From Juglans regia (taxonomy: Eukaryota > Streptophyta > Magnoliopsida > Fagales > Juglandaceae), in NCBI RefSeq assembly GCF_001411555.2, contig NC_049914.1, positions 14,710,798 to 14,774,797 of the forward strand: DNA of 64,000 bases. Reading direction: 5' to 3'. The position numbers and the translations under genes were made by a program. The notes under the pieces were generated by a model. That model ran no database searches, had not been told where the DNA came from, and was given only the letters and a program-made list of their open reading frames with translations. Of this stretch, positions 21,932-33,109 are shown piece by piece (position 1 is the first letter of the stretch; each line of letters opens with the position of its first letter).

Positions 21932-23065
21932 TTTTTTTTTTTTTTTTAAAGAGTTAGAGTCACCTGTCCAAGAGTGACCCCTCCCCAATTTTATTAATAG
22001 CCCTCACTTGTGGCGGAAGAAAACCGTGGTTACAAAAAACAAGTATCTGGGGTACAACCAAAAAACCCAGCATACCAAAAACCAACCAACAACCATAAAA
22101 AATAAAACAACAAGAAAACGACAAAACCACAAGAAAAAGCAAACCAAAACTAAGAAATACGAAGCGAAGGAGTCCCGGAATAGTCCATGCGAATAAGGCC
22201 ACGCAACATGCGGGGAGTCTCCATCAAATGGAAGAAAGTTGAATCGTTACCAGAAGCTCCATGTTTGGCTAACCAATCTGCAACTTTATTTCCCTCTCGA
22301 AAAATATGGTGAATAGAGCAAGTCATAGAATTCATGATATCAAGAACTTCTTCCCAGAAGTCCTCCAAATACCAAACCCCACATCTTTTACTACGCCACC
22401 AAGAAATAACAGTCATAGAATCAAGTTCAATTTCAACATGATTGAGAGATAAAGACCTACAAACCTGGAGTCCATGTAGCAGAGCTAGAAGCTCAGCTTG
22501 GTTATTAGAACCTGTGCCAGTAAAAGCAGAGAAAGCATGAATTAATTTACCATGATCGTTTCGAAAAATCCCACCTATGCCAGAAGCTCCTGGATTGCCC
22601 AAACTACTGCCATCTGTATTCAATTTAACCCAACCCTCCGAAGGCCTTTGCCATTTAATAATCTTGTAACTCCGAGCAGGAGGGAAACTAGGTTGAACCT
22701 GCAAACTCTCAAGTACCTGCAAATCAAAACCAGAGATGTGAGAGCTAGTATGTATATCACGGTAAATAGTACTAATCCACCTTCTGACAGAATGAATGAT
22801 GTCAGCGGCCGTTTCAAATTGGCCCTCCATACGCGCCAGACAACGCCTTCGCCAGAGACGCCAAGTAATAACCACCGGGAGAATTCCCACTATAATGCCC
22901 ATTTGAGATGCTAATTTCGCACGACGAAACCAAGTTTGCACCGTATCTTTCCAAGTACGACCATTGACTATACCAAGATTAGCCCCAAAATGATGCCAAA
23001 CAGTGCTAGCTATATCACCTGCAAACAAAACATGATTTTGGTCTTCATAATGACCGTTAGCACAG
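21932..23065 (-). mobile_element. 5'-truncated L1-type LINE (3' end with poly(A))
   Basis: The minus strand ends in 17 consecutive A (T run at 21932-21948 on the plus strand), and the coding remnant upstream is the last part of LINE ORF2. It is cut off at about 23065 in the cysteine-rich region, the usual result of incomplete reverse transcription. The tail lies next to the Harbinger MITE. I could not identify a clear target duplication. Confidence 0.85.
22150..23059 (-). pseudogene. LINE ORF2 C-terminal fragment: zinc-binding end plus RNase H domain
   Basis: An uninterrupted frame on the minus strand (first ATG at 23028, but coding sense extends to about 23059) encodes the C-terminal end of a plant LINE reverse transcriptase. 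First comes the tail of the zf-RVT region (CCANGHYEDQNHVLF), then a linker rich in Trp and Arg, then an RVT_3-type RNase H. Its acidic residues are all visible: NTDGSSLGNPGASG, NNQAELLALLHGL, VEIELDSMTV and HIFREGNKVADWLAKHG. In an intact element this domain would degrade RNA in the RNA:DNA hybrid during target-primed reverse transcription. Endonuclease and reverse transcriptase are absent, so the copy is dead, though this frame has no stop, which suggests a young insertion. Host RNase H-like genes exist, but the poly(A) and zf-RVT tail argue for a LINE. Confidence 0.88.
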
Positions 23066-23560
23066 CAGTATATGTAAATAGACTAAATATACTATTTATA
23101 CTATAATATAAATAGACTAAATTCACTAATAATAGTTTAGTATATGTAAACACCATACTATTAACTATTACTACCATGTAACACTAATGTATAATAACAT
23201 GTAATACTAATTATATCATAACTAATGATAATATCATTTAATACTAATGTATTGTGTATAAACACAAATACATAAATTTATAATAAAATGTAATACTAAT
23301 ATATAACAACTAAAGTATAATAACATGTACTAGAAATCTATAATAATTAATGTATAATAACATATAATACTAATGTATAAACAGTAACATATAATAACAT
23401 GAATAATAACAATAATTTGTACAATGATTTATTTTTTCAATTTTGGTTATGTTTTAATAAAATTGAAATTGAAAAAATATTATAAAATTGAAATTTCAAA
23501 TGGGCTAAGAAAAAAAGAACAGTAAAAAAGTCCAAATCCGACTCTGCTCCGACAAGTCGA
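23066..23560. repeat. AT-rich degenerate tandem repeat, no gene
   Basis: Variants of TAATACTAATGTATAATAACATG recur about ten times between roughly 23160 and 23410 with irregular spacing (20-40 bp). The rest is A/T-rich. This looks like a decayed minisatellite. Confidence 0.6.
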
Positions 23561-24086
23561 TGTCAGAGTTGGAGGTTGTGGAGTCGGAGTTGGAGGTAGG
23601 GCACTCTGACTCTGACATTGTCGGTGCTCAGCTTTACTTGGATGTCCCTAAGGCGCTTCGCGATGACCTCGAAACAAACATCAACAAAATTATCGCGAGC
23701 TTCAATAGAAAATCTTAGTAGGTCATTAATCTCATTCATCTTACTTAGGGTCTTGTGTACCTGCTACATCTTACAAACACAGTGAGATTTCAAGAAATTT
23801 TAGTAAGTAAACAAATAACATACAAACAAATAACATTAGCATACAAACAAACAACATGGACATGTAGTTGACCCAAAACTTGACTTATGCAATTTTGACT
23901 TTTAGAAACATTTGACAGAGATCTTTTGACATTTTGATAAAACATCTTTCTCGTTTTTACATCGAATAGTTTATTACACATCTTTTACTCATTACCTTTT
24001 CACTTCTTGTAACATTTGATTTGGATACCTCACGACTCTCCTATGTACCGTGGGTTCTTTGCTAGTAACCGCGTCACCTAATGGCC
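23561..24086. other. No gene; GGAGTCGG-rich block then LTR-like sequence
   Basis: 23561-23620 has repeats of GTCRGAGTTGGAGG. A short frame around 23635-23718 reads sensibly (LDVPKALRDDLE) but ends quickly and I do not recognise it. 23720-24086 and 28899-29170 look like the two sides of one LTR fragment split by the CACTA element. Confidence 0.35.
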
Positions 24087-24439
24087 CACTCCTACAAGAA
24101 AAAGGCCCATTTTCAGTGATTTTATATTCGTTGTAACATAAATCGTTGCTAATAGTACTTTATTGTGGTGAAAACAAAGTCACCGTATCAAATTTGGTTT
24201 TCATTTCGTTGTGAACAGTTCCCAAACTTTTTGCGGCAATATTTTTATCTTTTATAAAGATTTTAGAGTATTTACGGCTAAATTCATTTCCAGCGATATA
24301 AATTTAGTCGTAAAAAGTGAATTTTACTGTAGGTGGATTTTCTTTGAGTCGATAGAGGGAAAATGCCACAAATTCCACTTTTTGCAGTGACTTTTTGCCG
24401 CCGCAACAGAACAAGGGCCTTCTAGAATTTTCGCCAAAG

Positions 24440-25240
24440 AAAAAACTACATAGTTTTTAGACAAAACCCTAATCCCTCTCTTTCTCTCCTTTCCTTTTTC
24501 TCCCCCTCCCCCAACTTGTGTCGTCCCCTCCCATGACCCCCTAGCAAGCCTCCTAGCCAGCTCGCACTACTGCTGTCGTAGCACCACAACGCCATCGCCG
24601 AAGCTCTCCTCCCTCTTGCCCTCATTCTCATATCCTCTCTCTCTCTCTCTGTCTCTCTCCTTCTCTCAGCATCTCCCTCTCGATCTCTCTCACCCTCCCA
24701 TGTGCTAAGCCATCAGTCGCTATGAATGGCCACAACGAAGCCGTACCACGAGCGAGCCGCCATACCTCATCGGCTAACTACCCCCTCCTTTGTCTACGTC
24801 CACCGTTGCGCCCCAACCCTGACTCTAGCTACTCCCTCTATGTTTCTCTATTTTCTCCCCCTCCTTGTTGTCGTACACCGTGGCAAGCGCAGCCACCAAT
24901 GTCGATTTCATCTCAACCGTGCGAGAAGCTCTCCCACGTCCACCCTTTGAGTTTCTCCCTGTCCCAGCCTCGATACCCCTCAGTCTCTCCCTCATCTCGA
25001 TGTTTCTCTTATCTCACAACCACCGTCCATGACAACCACCACCCTTCACCGTCCACCAAAATAAGCCCCACACTAGAGCCCAGCTCCAATGCCTTTCTCC
25101 CTCTCAGGTTCCCTCCCGACCTTCCTTCTTCCTCTCAGTTTCTCGCATCTTTGGTAGCCACCAACTGATGGCCATGGGACTACCTTGCAAACAACCACCA
25201 CCTCACGTCGAAAAACACTCAGCCTACTGTGACAGCCGTC
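24440..25240 (+). other. CT-rich low-complexity segment inside the CACTA element; not a gene
   Basis: It contains a CT microsatellite at about 24638-24665 and many CCTC/CCAC runs. The frames at 24722-25168 and 24726-24950 are proline/serine-rich products of this base bias and overlap each other. It could be captured host 5' UTR, but no exon structure can be shown. Confidence 0.45.
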
Positions 25241-27541
25241 AAGTTCAGCCCCTAAATTTCAGTATAACCTCTATTTCCTTAGCTCCTAGATTAATAAGCT
25301 TACTTGATTAAATGGTGTCGTGTTTGAATATATGGACATATTTAATGTATGTATCGTATGTGTTGGTCTGTGATTGGGTTATGTGAAGTTGTGATGTCGT
25401 TGGATGTCATGTGAAGTGTCGAGATGAGCCATGTTGTTTTGGCGTACTATGTGAAGTGTTAGTTTGGTTTTGATTTGTATAATTAGTGATTGTTGTGTAA
25501 GAAGCTATGAAGTTTTATGATTTCAATTGTGATTGGTGTATCAATGATACGGGCAAAATATATATTGAATGTGTAGGTTTCATTAAACTATGAAGAATTA
25601 ATATGGTGGCTGGAAACTTGTTATGGAGTATGTGTGATTTTTTGTATATTGAGTTTAAATGGATGATGGATTGAATATGTGTTTTGTATTCATTGTTAAT
25701 AGGCTTATTGATGGAGAATAGTGTTTGTGAAGGTTGGGATATTGGGGAGCCATGTGATTGTGTTGTTTGTTGTTTATTGGGTTTAAATGGATAATGAGTT
25801 TAGGTGCTGTGTGTATATTAATTTAGTTGAAGAGTTGACTTCATTATACCTGAATGCAATGGTTTATGGATTTGAATTACATGTGGACTATGAGGTGCAA
25901 GAATTGAATAGAGCTTAATGTTTAATGTTTAATTTCATTTGTAGTTGATAATCAAGTATAGAAATGGGTTGTAATTGGATGATTTGATTGTTTTGGAGAA
26001 ATGCTACCTATTTGATTTTATTGAGATGTTGGCTATGAATGTATGAAGTTTGAGTATTTAAGATTATCTTGAAGTGATGGGATTAAATGTGAAGTTGTGT
26101 TGGGTTGTGATGTGACTGTGTAGTGTCAAGTGCTGGGGACTAATGTAAAGTTGTGATGTGGTTGTAAAATGTGTGAAGTGATAGGATTCAGTGTGTAGTT
26201 TTGTTGTATTAGCTTGTTGTATGTTGAGTTTAAGTGGACTATGGATTTAGTAATAGTAATAGTCCATATTTTGGATTGTATATTGATCTTAGGTGATAAA
26301 AATGATAGAAAATTGATTGGTTGCATATATTGGACATATTTATCTACTTTGAATTTATTATGTATGGATGACACTTGTAAGAACAAGTGGATACTTAGAT
26401 GGATTATATGTTGATCCCAGGTTATAAAATGGGTATGACACGTGTATGTTTGGTTGATTATGTATGTATACTTGGGTTGGATTGTGTAATATGGTTGTAT
26501 GTGAGGAAGTGAGATGAAACTTCTAGCTCAGCAAAGGGATTTTCAAGTGCTCTTATTGATTTTTAGTTGTCTCTGTAGATAGATATATTGTGTACATGTA
26601 TGTCATGTTAGAAGTAGTTGGAAGTAGTTGGGTGTTTTTCTTGTTAAAGGCATTAATATATATGAGCAGTATAACATAAAGCCTTGTGTGTAAATGTTGG
26701 CTATGGAGTTCTTCAATTGATTTAGATCTCCTCTTTCTTTCACGTAGATTCCGCACTGTAATATTTTTAGTAGAGAGTTTGAAATATTTAGATCTCCTCT
26801 TCCTTGAATTGATTTGAAATGTTTTTAGCAGAGAGTTTGAATTGGCTATTTTGGTTTGATGTTAACTTGCATAAGTAATATTTTTAGCAGAGAGTTTGAA
26901 ATAAGGACTATATAATTCTGCTCAACTCAGCATCTGCTTTAAAGGCTTGCACATGTTATTGTCTGATGCATCCTTAAGACGCATCATCCTTGAGACGAGA
27001 AACCTCAATGCGTGTCTTTAGAAATTTGTATATTTTTGTGTTGGTTATATATCACACCTCAAAAGATTCAGTTATCTCTCTTTGATAGAAAACAATCATG
27101 TCTTCTTGATGTAGTGTCTCCTTGATTCTGTTCACATCATCCTTGTGTAGTATTTTCTTATTGGTAAATAAGACTTTATTATACTTCATTATGATCAAGA
27201 AGCTCCTAAGGTACTTGTATACTTTTTGGAGCTTATTTTCTTTTTCAAATTTGGTTAAAGAAAATGTTGGAGATCTACTCAAGATCAGTTTTCTTACATT
27301 CACCAAACAAAATGTTCTTCTTCTCTTTGTTATGATAAGTTTGGATGAGATGTCTGATCTTTTCACTTTATAATTGAGATTCTGACATGCTTTTGCTTAT
27401 GGTACCTTTACTAAATAGTAGATAGAATGTTATCGAACTTAATGACATCGTTGGGGTCTTTGTATGTATATATTCTTTGTCAAGTGCTTTCTTTGACATT
27501 TCTAATGTTATGTTCTTTTATTTTTTTTTAAAATTGCAACC

Positions 27542-28519
27542 CTTTGAGTGAAAGTGTTAGAGCAATTGGGGCTATTTTGCATAAATGGGTTATACACTTT
27601 ACAGTTTATGAACTTTATTTTATAGCATTTATTTTGCTTAAGTACAAAGTTTTTTTTTTAAAAAAAAAATTTGTAGAAGAGTATAACTTGTAGTGCAAAT
27701 GCATGCGTATGGACCCAAATTGTACTTGAAAATTTATGAATGATGTCGTGAACAACATAGGAAGCCCTATAATGTGAATGTGTATTGTATTTTTCATGCA
27801 TCCTGTTTAGTATATATATTTTTTTTAATTTTGTAAGGGATTATTGTTGCCGGGAATTTTTTTTTAGAATACGAGACTACTTTCGACGATCCAACTTCGT
27901 TGGAAATAATTATGTACGTCACTAGATATAGACACAAAAAATTTTTTCCCACGCTTGATATCGCGACAAATACTTGTGGTGGCAAGAATCTTTTCAGTTC
28001 TTCATTACTTTTATATAATAGCGGCAAATACTTTGAGTGAAAGTGTTAGAGCAGTTGGGGCAATTTTGCATGAATGGGTTATACACTTTATAGTTTATGA
28101 ACTTTATTTTATAGCATTTATTTTGCTCAAGTACAAAGTTTTTTTTTTTTTTTTAATTTTGTAGAAGAGTTTAACTTGTAGTGCAAATGCATGCGTATGG
28201 ACCCAAATCCTACTTGAAACTTTATGAATGATGTCGTGAACAACATAGGAAGCCCTTTAATGTGAATGTGTATTGTATTTTTCATGCATCCCATTTAGTG
28301 TATTTTTTTTTTTTAATTTTGTAAGGGATTATTATTGTCGAAAATTTTTTTTTAGAATACGAGACTACTTCCGACGATCCAACTTCGCTGGAAATAATTA
28401 TGTACGTCACTAGATATAGACACAAAATTTTTTTTTCCCACGCTTGATATCGCGACAAATACTTGTGGTGGCAAGAACCTTTTGAGTTCTTCATTACTTT
28501 TTGCAGCGATTTCAGTTTC
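27542..28519. repeat. 489 bp tandem duplication (two copies)
   Basis: Copy 1 (27542-28030) and copy 2 (28031-28519) both start CTTTGAGTGAAAGTGTTAGA and stay in register throughout, with scattered substitutions and poly(T) length changes. It lies near the right end of the CACTA element and duplicates part of its subterminal motif region. Confidence 0.92.
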
Positions 28520-28898
28520 ACTGGAAATATATAATAGCGGCAAATACTTGTGGTCGCAATATGTTCATATGACTTCAAGTAGAACAACATTTGCGGCGAA
28601 CTTGATAGTATTTGTGACGCTACTGTGCCGCTGCAATATGGTTTTCCCAACGATTTTTTATGGAATCCAAATGCACAATTGCAGTGATTTTTACCAATAA
28701 TTGCGGCCAACAAAATTGTCTCAAAAATAGAGCATTGCTGCAGTTTTAGACGTTCGTTGCAATTGAGCAAAAGTGAATAAACAATGTCAACTAACGTGTA
28801 GCAAATTAAGAAATGATGGGAAAGACTTAAATCGGCAATTTTAACCACTTTTTGTGACAAAAAGTGGCGCTGCAAAATGCCTTTTCCTTGTAGTGGTA

Positions 28899-29170
28899 CT
28901 TGACCATAGTGACTACGTGATAGTCCTTTATATGCGACAGTTCGCCATTTGAGCTTCACCACATATAACACATGTGGCAGTCATTAGCTTTAGATGCTAT
29001 CCCGTTCCCGCATCCTTACCACAATGATCCATTTGAAGTTTTGTCGATTAAACTTCGTCGACCCAAGAGTTACCATTCCAATTTATGCACTCCAGGCAGA
29101 CAGATGAGTTCTACCAAAATATTCCCTCGTCCTAGCATTTAGAGTCGTGACAAAACACGTAAATACCATT
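28899..29170 (-). mobile_element. LTR fragment (minus strand)
   Basis: 29080-29160 (CACTCCAG, CAGATGAGTTCTACCAAAATATT, CTAGCATTTAGAGTCGTGA) closely parallels 50680-50740 of the LTR at 49456-53364. It is the continuation of the LTR fragment left of the CACTA insertion. Confidence 0.5.
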
Positions 29171-30600
29171 TTCTTTGAAAAATAGCACACAACCCTTTTC
29201 TTCAATATTCTCCTCCATCCGCCTCCCACGTCTATATTGAATGTTCACTCAGCCACCAAACCCCTGCGTTAAGCCAGAGGAGATAACCTGTACCATGAGC
29301 AGGAGAGAGCTTCTACGAGAGCATGGAGAGGGGAAAAGGGAAAGAAAGGGAAAAGAAAATTGATTGTGAGAATTGGTGACAAAAAGATTAGGGGCAGTGT
29401 CGTTTGGCCCCGTCCAAGACAAGTAGAATGAGCTGTTTCGAGTTGGTTCCAAATAAAATACGGAGAAACTTGCAGGTGAGGAGTTACAGCAACTGTTGTC
29501 TTCAAGTACTAGACCCCCATGGTGGCCACCATATCCTTATGCAATATGTATATATGGTATGGCCCTATCAGGTGCAAGAGGAAGGAGAAAGTTGGGGTCC
29601 CACTGATCACAGGCTAGATCTTTGCTCCTCCTCTGATTAGAATAGACTGAGATAGAATGATATACAGAGTTAGTAATTTATTAAAGTAATCAATTTACCA
29701 TTTAAAAATTAAACTGGGATCCTGTTGCTTTGTGCAACCTTCCAAGCACAAACACCATTATGTCTGGTTAGCAAAGAATTTTCAAAAAATTTCAGTATTT
29801 CTCATGATTTTAGTCTCGAACATTATTCAAACATTAAAAAAAAAAAATTCAATCTTATTGTTAGTATCTAATCATTATTTAAATACATAAATCAATACAA
29901 TTTTTACAAATTCAAAAACATAAAATAATCTTAAAAAATTATATTCAAATGGTTTTTAAATTTTATATGTCCACTTTCATAAATTTTAATAAACTACTTA
30001 TTTTAAGAAATATTTTTATTTAAATTTTTCTTTATATTTTAAAATTTAAATCTCAAATTTTTTTTTTTAAAATTCTCCAATATTTACAAATATTTTTAGT
30101 ATTCGCTACTGACGTATAGCTACTTATAAATTTGTTGTAATTTTTTTTTAAAATTTTATTTCAAGTATTTTTTTAATATTTTTAATTATTAAAAAAATTA
30201 AAAATATATATAATTTTATTAATAATTATTTTGTTAAATATTAAATAAAATAAATAAGTGAACTGTCAATTTGAAGGACTCTGCTAACATATTCTTTTAA
30301 GAGTTTTACTACACAATTTCTACCATATTCTGCATTCTATATTTTTTTTAAATTTTTAATATTTTTTTAAATTTGTTTTTGAATTTATTTATTTTTAAAT
30401 TATTTTAAATTATTTATTTATTATTTATATAATAAATATTTGATAAAATAAAAAAATAATAAAAATTAAAAATAATATAAAATGTTAAAAAATTGTAAAG
30501 ATTTTTTGTTCCTTCAAATATACTGTCTTAATAGTAGACAACGGGTTACAGTCAGTCTGTCGTCTACAAGTCGGTGTCAGTCTGTGAATGGTGGACACAC
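29171..30600. other. Apparently host intergenic DNA, no gene
   Basis: 29171-29640 has mixed composition; two overlapping frames there (29269-29505 minus, 29404-29640 plus) show no motif and look like chance. 29640-30480 is extremely AT-rich with long A and T runs. No transposon ends are recognised. It leads into the MIR530 promoter region. Confidence 0.5.
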
Positions 30601-30607
30601 TGAGTAC

Positions 30608-30636
30608 CACGTGCTTTGGGGCGCTCCCATCACGTG
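30608..30636 (+). promoter_or_regulatory. Two G-box (CACGTG) elements upstream of MIR530
   Basis: CACGTG occurs at 30608-30613 (CCACGTGC) and at 30631-30636 (TCACGTGGC), 23 bp apart and about 295-320 bp upstream of the TATA box. The second matches the ACGTGGC core used by abscisic-acid and light-responsive bZIP/bHLH factors. That it regulates the miRNA gene is inference from position. Confidence 0.55.
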
Positions 30637-30929
30637 GCCCAGGACCAGCTGGTTCGTGGCCAGAGCATGGTACCAAGTACTAGATTCGACGTTTTACATC
30701 AGAGAGAGCGATATTATTTGACAAATCCTTATCCGCTAATAATTCCAGTCTAATAATAGCACCTTTAAGTGATTTTCTGTCGTGCTCATATTTTTCTTTT
30801 CTTTTCTTTTGATGTTGTTAATTAGTACTATTCCTTTTGTCGTATAAGCGTCTGCGCGGTCCACACGCACAGATGATCCCAACTGAATCCTGTCTTTTCA
30901 GTAGTCTCACTTTCACTCCAGTTTCTATG

Positions 30930-30937
30930 TATAAATA
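30930..30937 (+). promoter_or_regulatory. TATA box of the MIR530 transcription unit
   Basis: TATAAATA lies 106 bp upstream of the mature miRNA, in CT/AT context typical of plant class II promoters. It predicts a start site at about 30960-30970, so the hairpin would begin within the first 60 bases of the transcript. Confidence 0.6.
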
Positions 30938-31013
30938 CTAGCTACTGTTACTTGCATGGGTAAAGTATTCCAATGCGAGTTTCTGAGACTTGGGGGTTGT
31001 GAAAGCATCAGGT

Positions 31014-31180
31014 TTGCCAATATGTTGCCTTTATCTGCATTTGCACCTGCACCTCTACTTGTCTTTCTCTCTTGCTCTCTCTCTCAACCAGCTTTAAAGC
31101 TTGCCAAAAGTTATATATGGGGAGATGAACCAAGCAACTGGTGCAGGTTCAGGTGCTGATGCAGTTGAATGCCATCTTGG
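31014..31180 (+). ncRNA. MIR530: MIR530 microRNA precursor
   Basis: Bases 31036-31056 read TGCATTTGCACCTGCACCTC plus T, which I recognise as the mature miR530 of flowering plants. The opposite arm at 31145-31165 (starting AGGTTCAGGTGCTGATGCAG) pairs with it over about 20 positions with three mismatches and gives a normal 2-base 3' overhang duplex. Pairing continues outward: GCCAATATG at 31016 with CATCTTGGC at 31172-31180. The loop side, about 31060-31140, contains a CT-rich run. A TATA box sits about 100 bp upstream. The RNA would be processed in the nucleus by the DCL1 complex and loaded into AGO1 to cleave target mRNAs; targets cannot be read here. The surrounding 2 kb appears free of transposon ends, unlike the rest of the window. 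The overlapping 67-residue frame (30956-31159) is not expected to be the product. Confidence 0.92.
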
Positions 31181-31970
31181 CTCTTTTAAGACACTCGCGT
31201 GGGCCGTACGTGCCTTTAACATAATTTGTTGTAAAAGAGATGTCAGTTTCTCTCCTCATACATTGTGATTCTAAAAGTGTTCTTTTGAGCAAAGATCCAT
31301 ATACAAGGAACTGGTATTAGGAAGATCTACTCGTCATCCCACAGAAGGCTTTTGAAGGTGATGTATCTCTTGTAGTTATCTCTCTTTGTATTATTTGTGT
31401 TTCTCAGAAGTTCTCTACGAATTGTTTTGACCCAAGATCCACCAATATATATAACAACAGCTGAGGTGAGGAAGATTCTCAGGAATGGGCTTCTAGGATC
31501 AGGTATATATAGATTCTCTCTCTCTCTAAAGCTATAGGACAGTATACTTCTGCACAGCGAAACTCAGAATATCTGATAATCTCTTAGCTTGGGAGAGTTC
31601 AGAAGATGCATACGTAAGATTTATATTTCATCATATCTGCAATAATTTAGAGTAGACCTATATGACAATATAGGTTCAAAACCTTTCCTTACATCATAGA
31701 AGAAAGTCTGTCAGAATTTTCTTTAGGGAGACTTCTGAATATGCAATGAGTTAGAACACTCAGGCATCCAATTTGAAAAAATATTGATCAAACAGCTTTA
31801 TATTGATGGTGCGGATATGTCTGGGTTAGGGTTGCACAATAGAAACCAGCTTGGCCGTAAAAGTTCTGCTCCGAACCAGCATCTATACTTCATGACGCTA
31901 ACGTTATATACCTTCTGGGTTTCAGTTTTTTTTTGTTTTAATGAATATATTTGATTTTTATAAATTTTTT
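31181..31970 (+). other. Probable 3' part of the MIR530 primary transcript or intergenic DNA
   Basis: The composition is like the hairpin flank, with a short CT microsatellite at about 31515-31528 and no transposon hallmark. There is no ORF over 65 codons on the plus strand. Plant primary miRNA transcripts often extend several hundred bases past the hairpin, but no poly(A) signal can be assigned with confidence. Confidence 0.35.
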
Positions 31971-32039
31971 GTTCCGAAGAAGATTTGAAAATAATACAAA
32001 AGTTATAGATCTCCGGATGTGTATTGATTTTAGGAGTGT

Positions 32040-32852
32040 TGAGAATATTTGAGAAGTGTTGAGAATGTTTGTGAATAGTTATAAGTAGAGATTGAAGTGA
32101 GTTTGTGGGTCCCATTGAGAGTATTTTGAGTTGTTTGTATGTGTGAAATATGTTGAGTTGTTGATTTTTGGATAGATAGTTCAAAAAGGTGTGGGTTCTA
32201 TAAATATTATAGTGATTTTATTTTTAGTAATAAATATTATAGTGATTTTTTAATATTAATAAATATTGTAATGATTTTATTTTATTTTTATATATAATAA
32301 TAATAAATATTATAATGATTTTATTTTTAATTTATATATAATAGTGATAAAAATTATAATGATTTTATTTTCATATATATAATATTGATAAATATTATAG
32401 TGATTTTATTTTTTATTTATATATAATTGTGATAAATATTATAGTGATTTTAATTTTAATTTATATTTAATAGTGATAAATATTATAGTAATTTTAATTT
32501 TAATTTATATTTAATAGTGATAAATTTTATAGTGATTTTATTTTTTATTTATATATAATAGAGATAAATATTATTGTGATTTTATTTTTTATTTATATAT
32601 AATAGGGATAAATATTATAGTGATTTTATTTTTTATTTATATATAATAGGGATAAATATTATAGTGATTTTATTTTTTATTTATATATAATAACGATAAA
32701 TATTATAGAATGTTTGTGAATAGTTATGAGTAGAGATTGAAGTGGGTTTGTGAGTCCCATTGAGAGTATTTTAAGTTTTTTGGCATGTGGAGTTTTTCTA
32801 ATAGTACGTGAATACTTGAAAAGTGCTGAGGTAAGTTGGCTACCCAAACGCA
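32040..32852. mobile_element. Harbinger-like element remnant expanded by a minisatellite
   Basis: The right end reads CTACCCAAACGCAGCC followed by TAA, matching GGCTGCGTTTGGGTAG-type Harbinger ends with a TAA target site. A matching left end is not seen. A segment of about 75 bp (GAATGTTTGTGAATAGTTAT ...) occurs twice, at about 32063 and 32704, flanking the 44 bp repeat array. Confidence 0.5.
32195..32704. repeat. 44 bp AT-rich minisatellite, about 11 copies
   Basis: The unit GATAAATATTATAGTGATTT followed by TATTTTTTATTTATATATAATAG repeats. Unit starts at 32606 and 32650 are exactly 44 bp apart, and the rightmost units are nearly identical while the left ones are degenerate. That suggests recent growth on the right side. 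Confidence 0.9.
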
Positions 32853-33109
32853 GCCTAAGCTGCTTTTAACTTTTCTTAAAAGAAGCTTTATTAATATTCT
32901 TCTTTTGAATTTTGGTATCCCTAATATACTTTTGTATCAAGTGTAAAGCATCTCGTGGGAATGTCATTGAGTCACTACAACAAAAATTAATTTTTGTAAC
33001 AGTCTGAAAATTATGACAGTGCTCAAACCGTCGCAGAAAATACTCACAAAAAAATATTTTCTGTGATGATTTGTGAAAACCCTCAGTGAAGGTAGATGAG
33101 AAATTATAT

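Larger units (their letters stand above)
24087..28895. mobile_element. Degenerate non-autonomous CACTA element, 4.8 kb
   Basis: The right end reads GCCTTTTCCTTGTAGTG, that is CACTACAAGGAAAAGGC on the other strand. The left end at 24087 reads CACTCCTACAAGAAAAAGGC, the same terminus with extra bases. Subterminal regions on both sides carry short GC motifs in AT-rich DNA (TTGCGGC, GCGAC, CGCTGCAA), as expected for transposase-binding repeats. The interior has a CT-rich leader-like part (24440-25240), a GT-rich part (25300-26550) and a tandem duplication (27542-28519). No transposase is seen. The 3 bp duplication is not preserved (GCC against GTA). Confidence 0.7.

Noticed and set aside
24722..25168. 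148-codon plus-strand ORF, proline/serine-rich
   Set aside because: It lies in CT-rich low-complexity DNA inside a CACTA element, overlaps another frame of similar length (24726-24950) and shows no domain.
28282..28971. 229-codon minus-strand ORF
   Set aside because: It runs through the CACTA right end, the second copy of the tandem duplication and the flanking LTR fragment, so it crosses element borders. No recognisable domain.
29404..29640. 78-codon ORF upstream of MIR530 as a possible host gene
   Set aside because: It overlaps minus-strand frames of similar size and shows no domain, signal or splice context.
30956..31159. 67-residue ORF over the MIR530 hairpin, with a hydrophobic stretch
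   Set aside because: It spans the miRNA hairpin itself. A miRNA-encoded peptide cannot be excluded but nothing supports it beyond an ATG.
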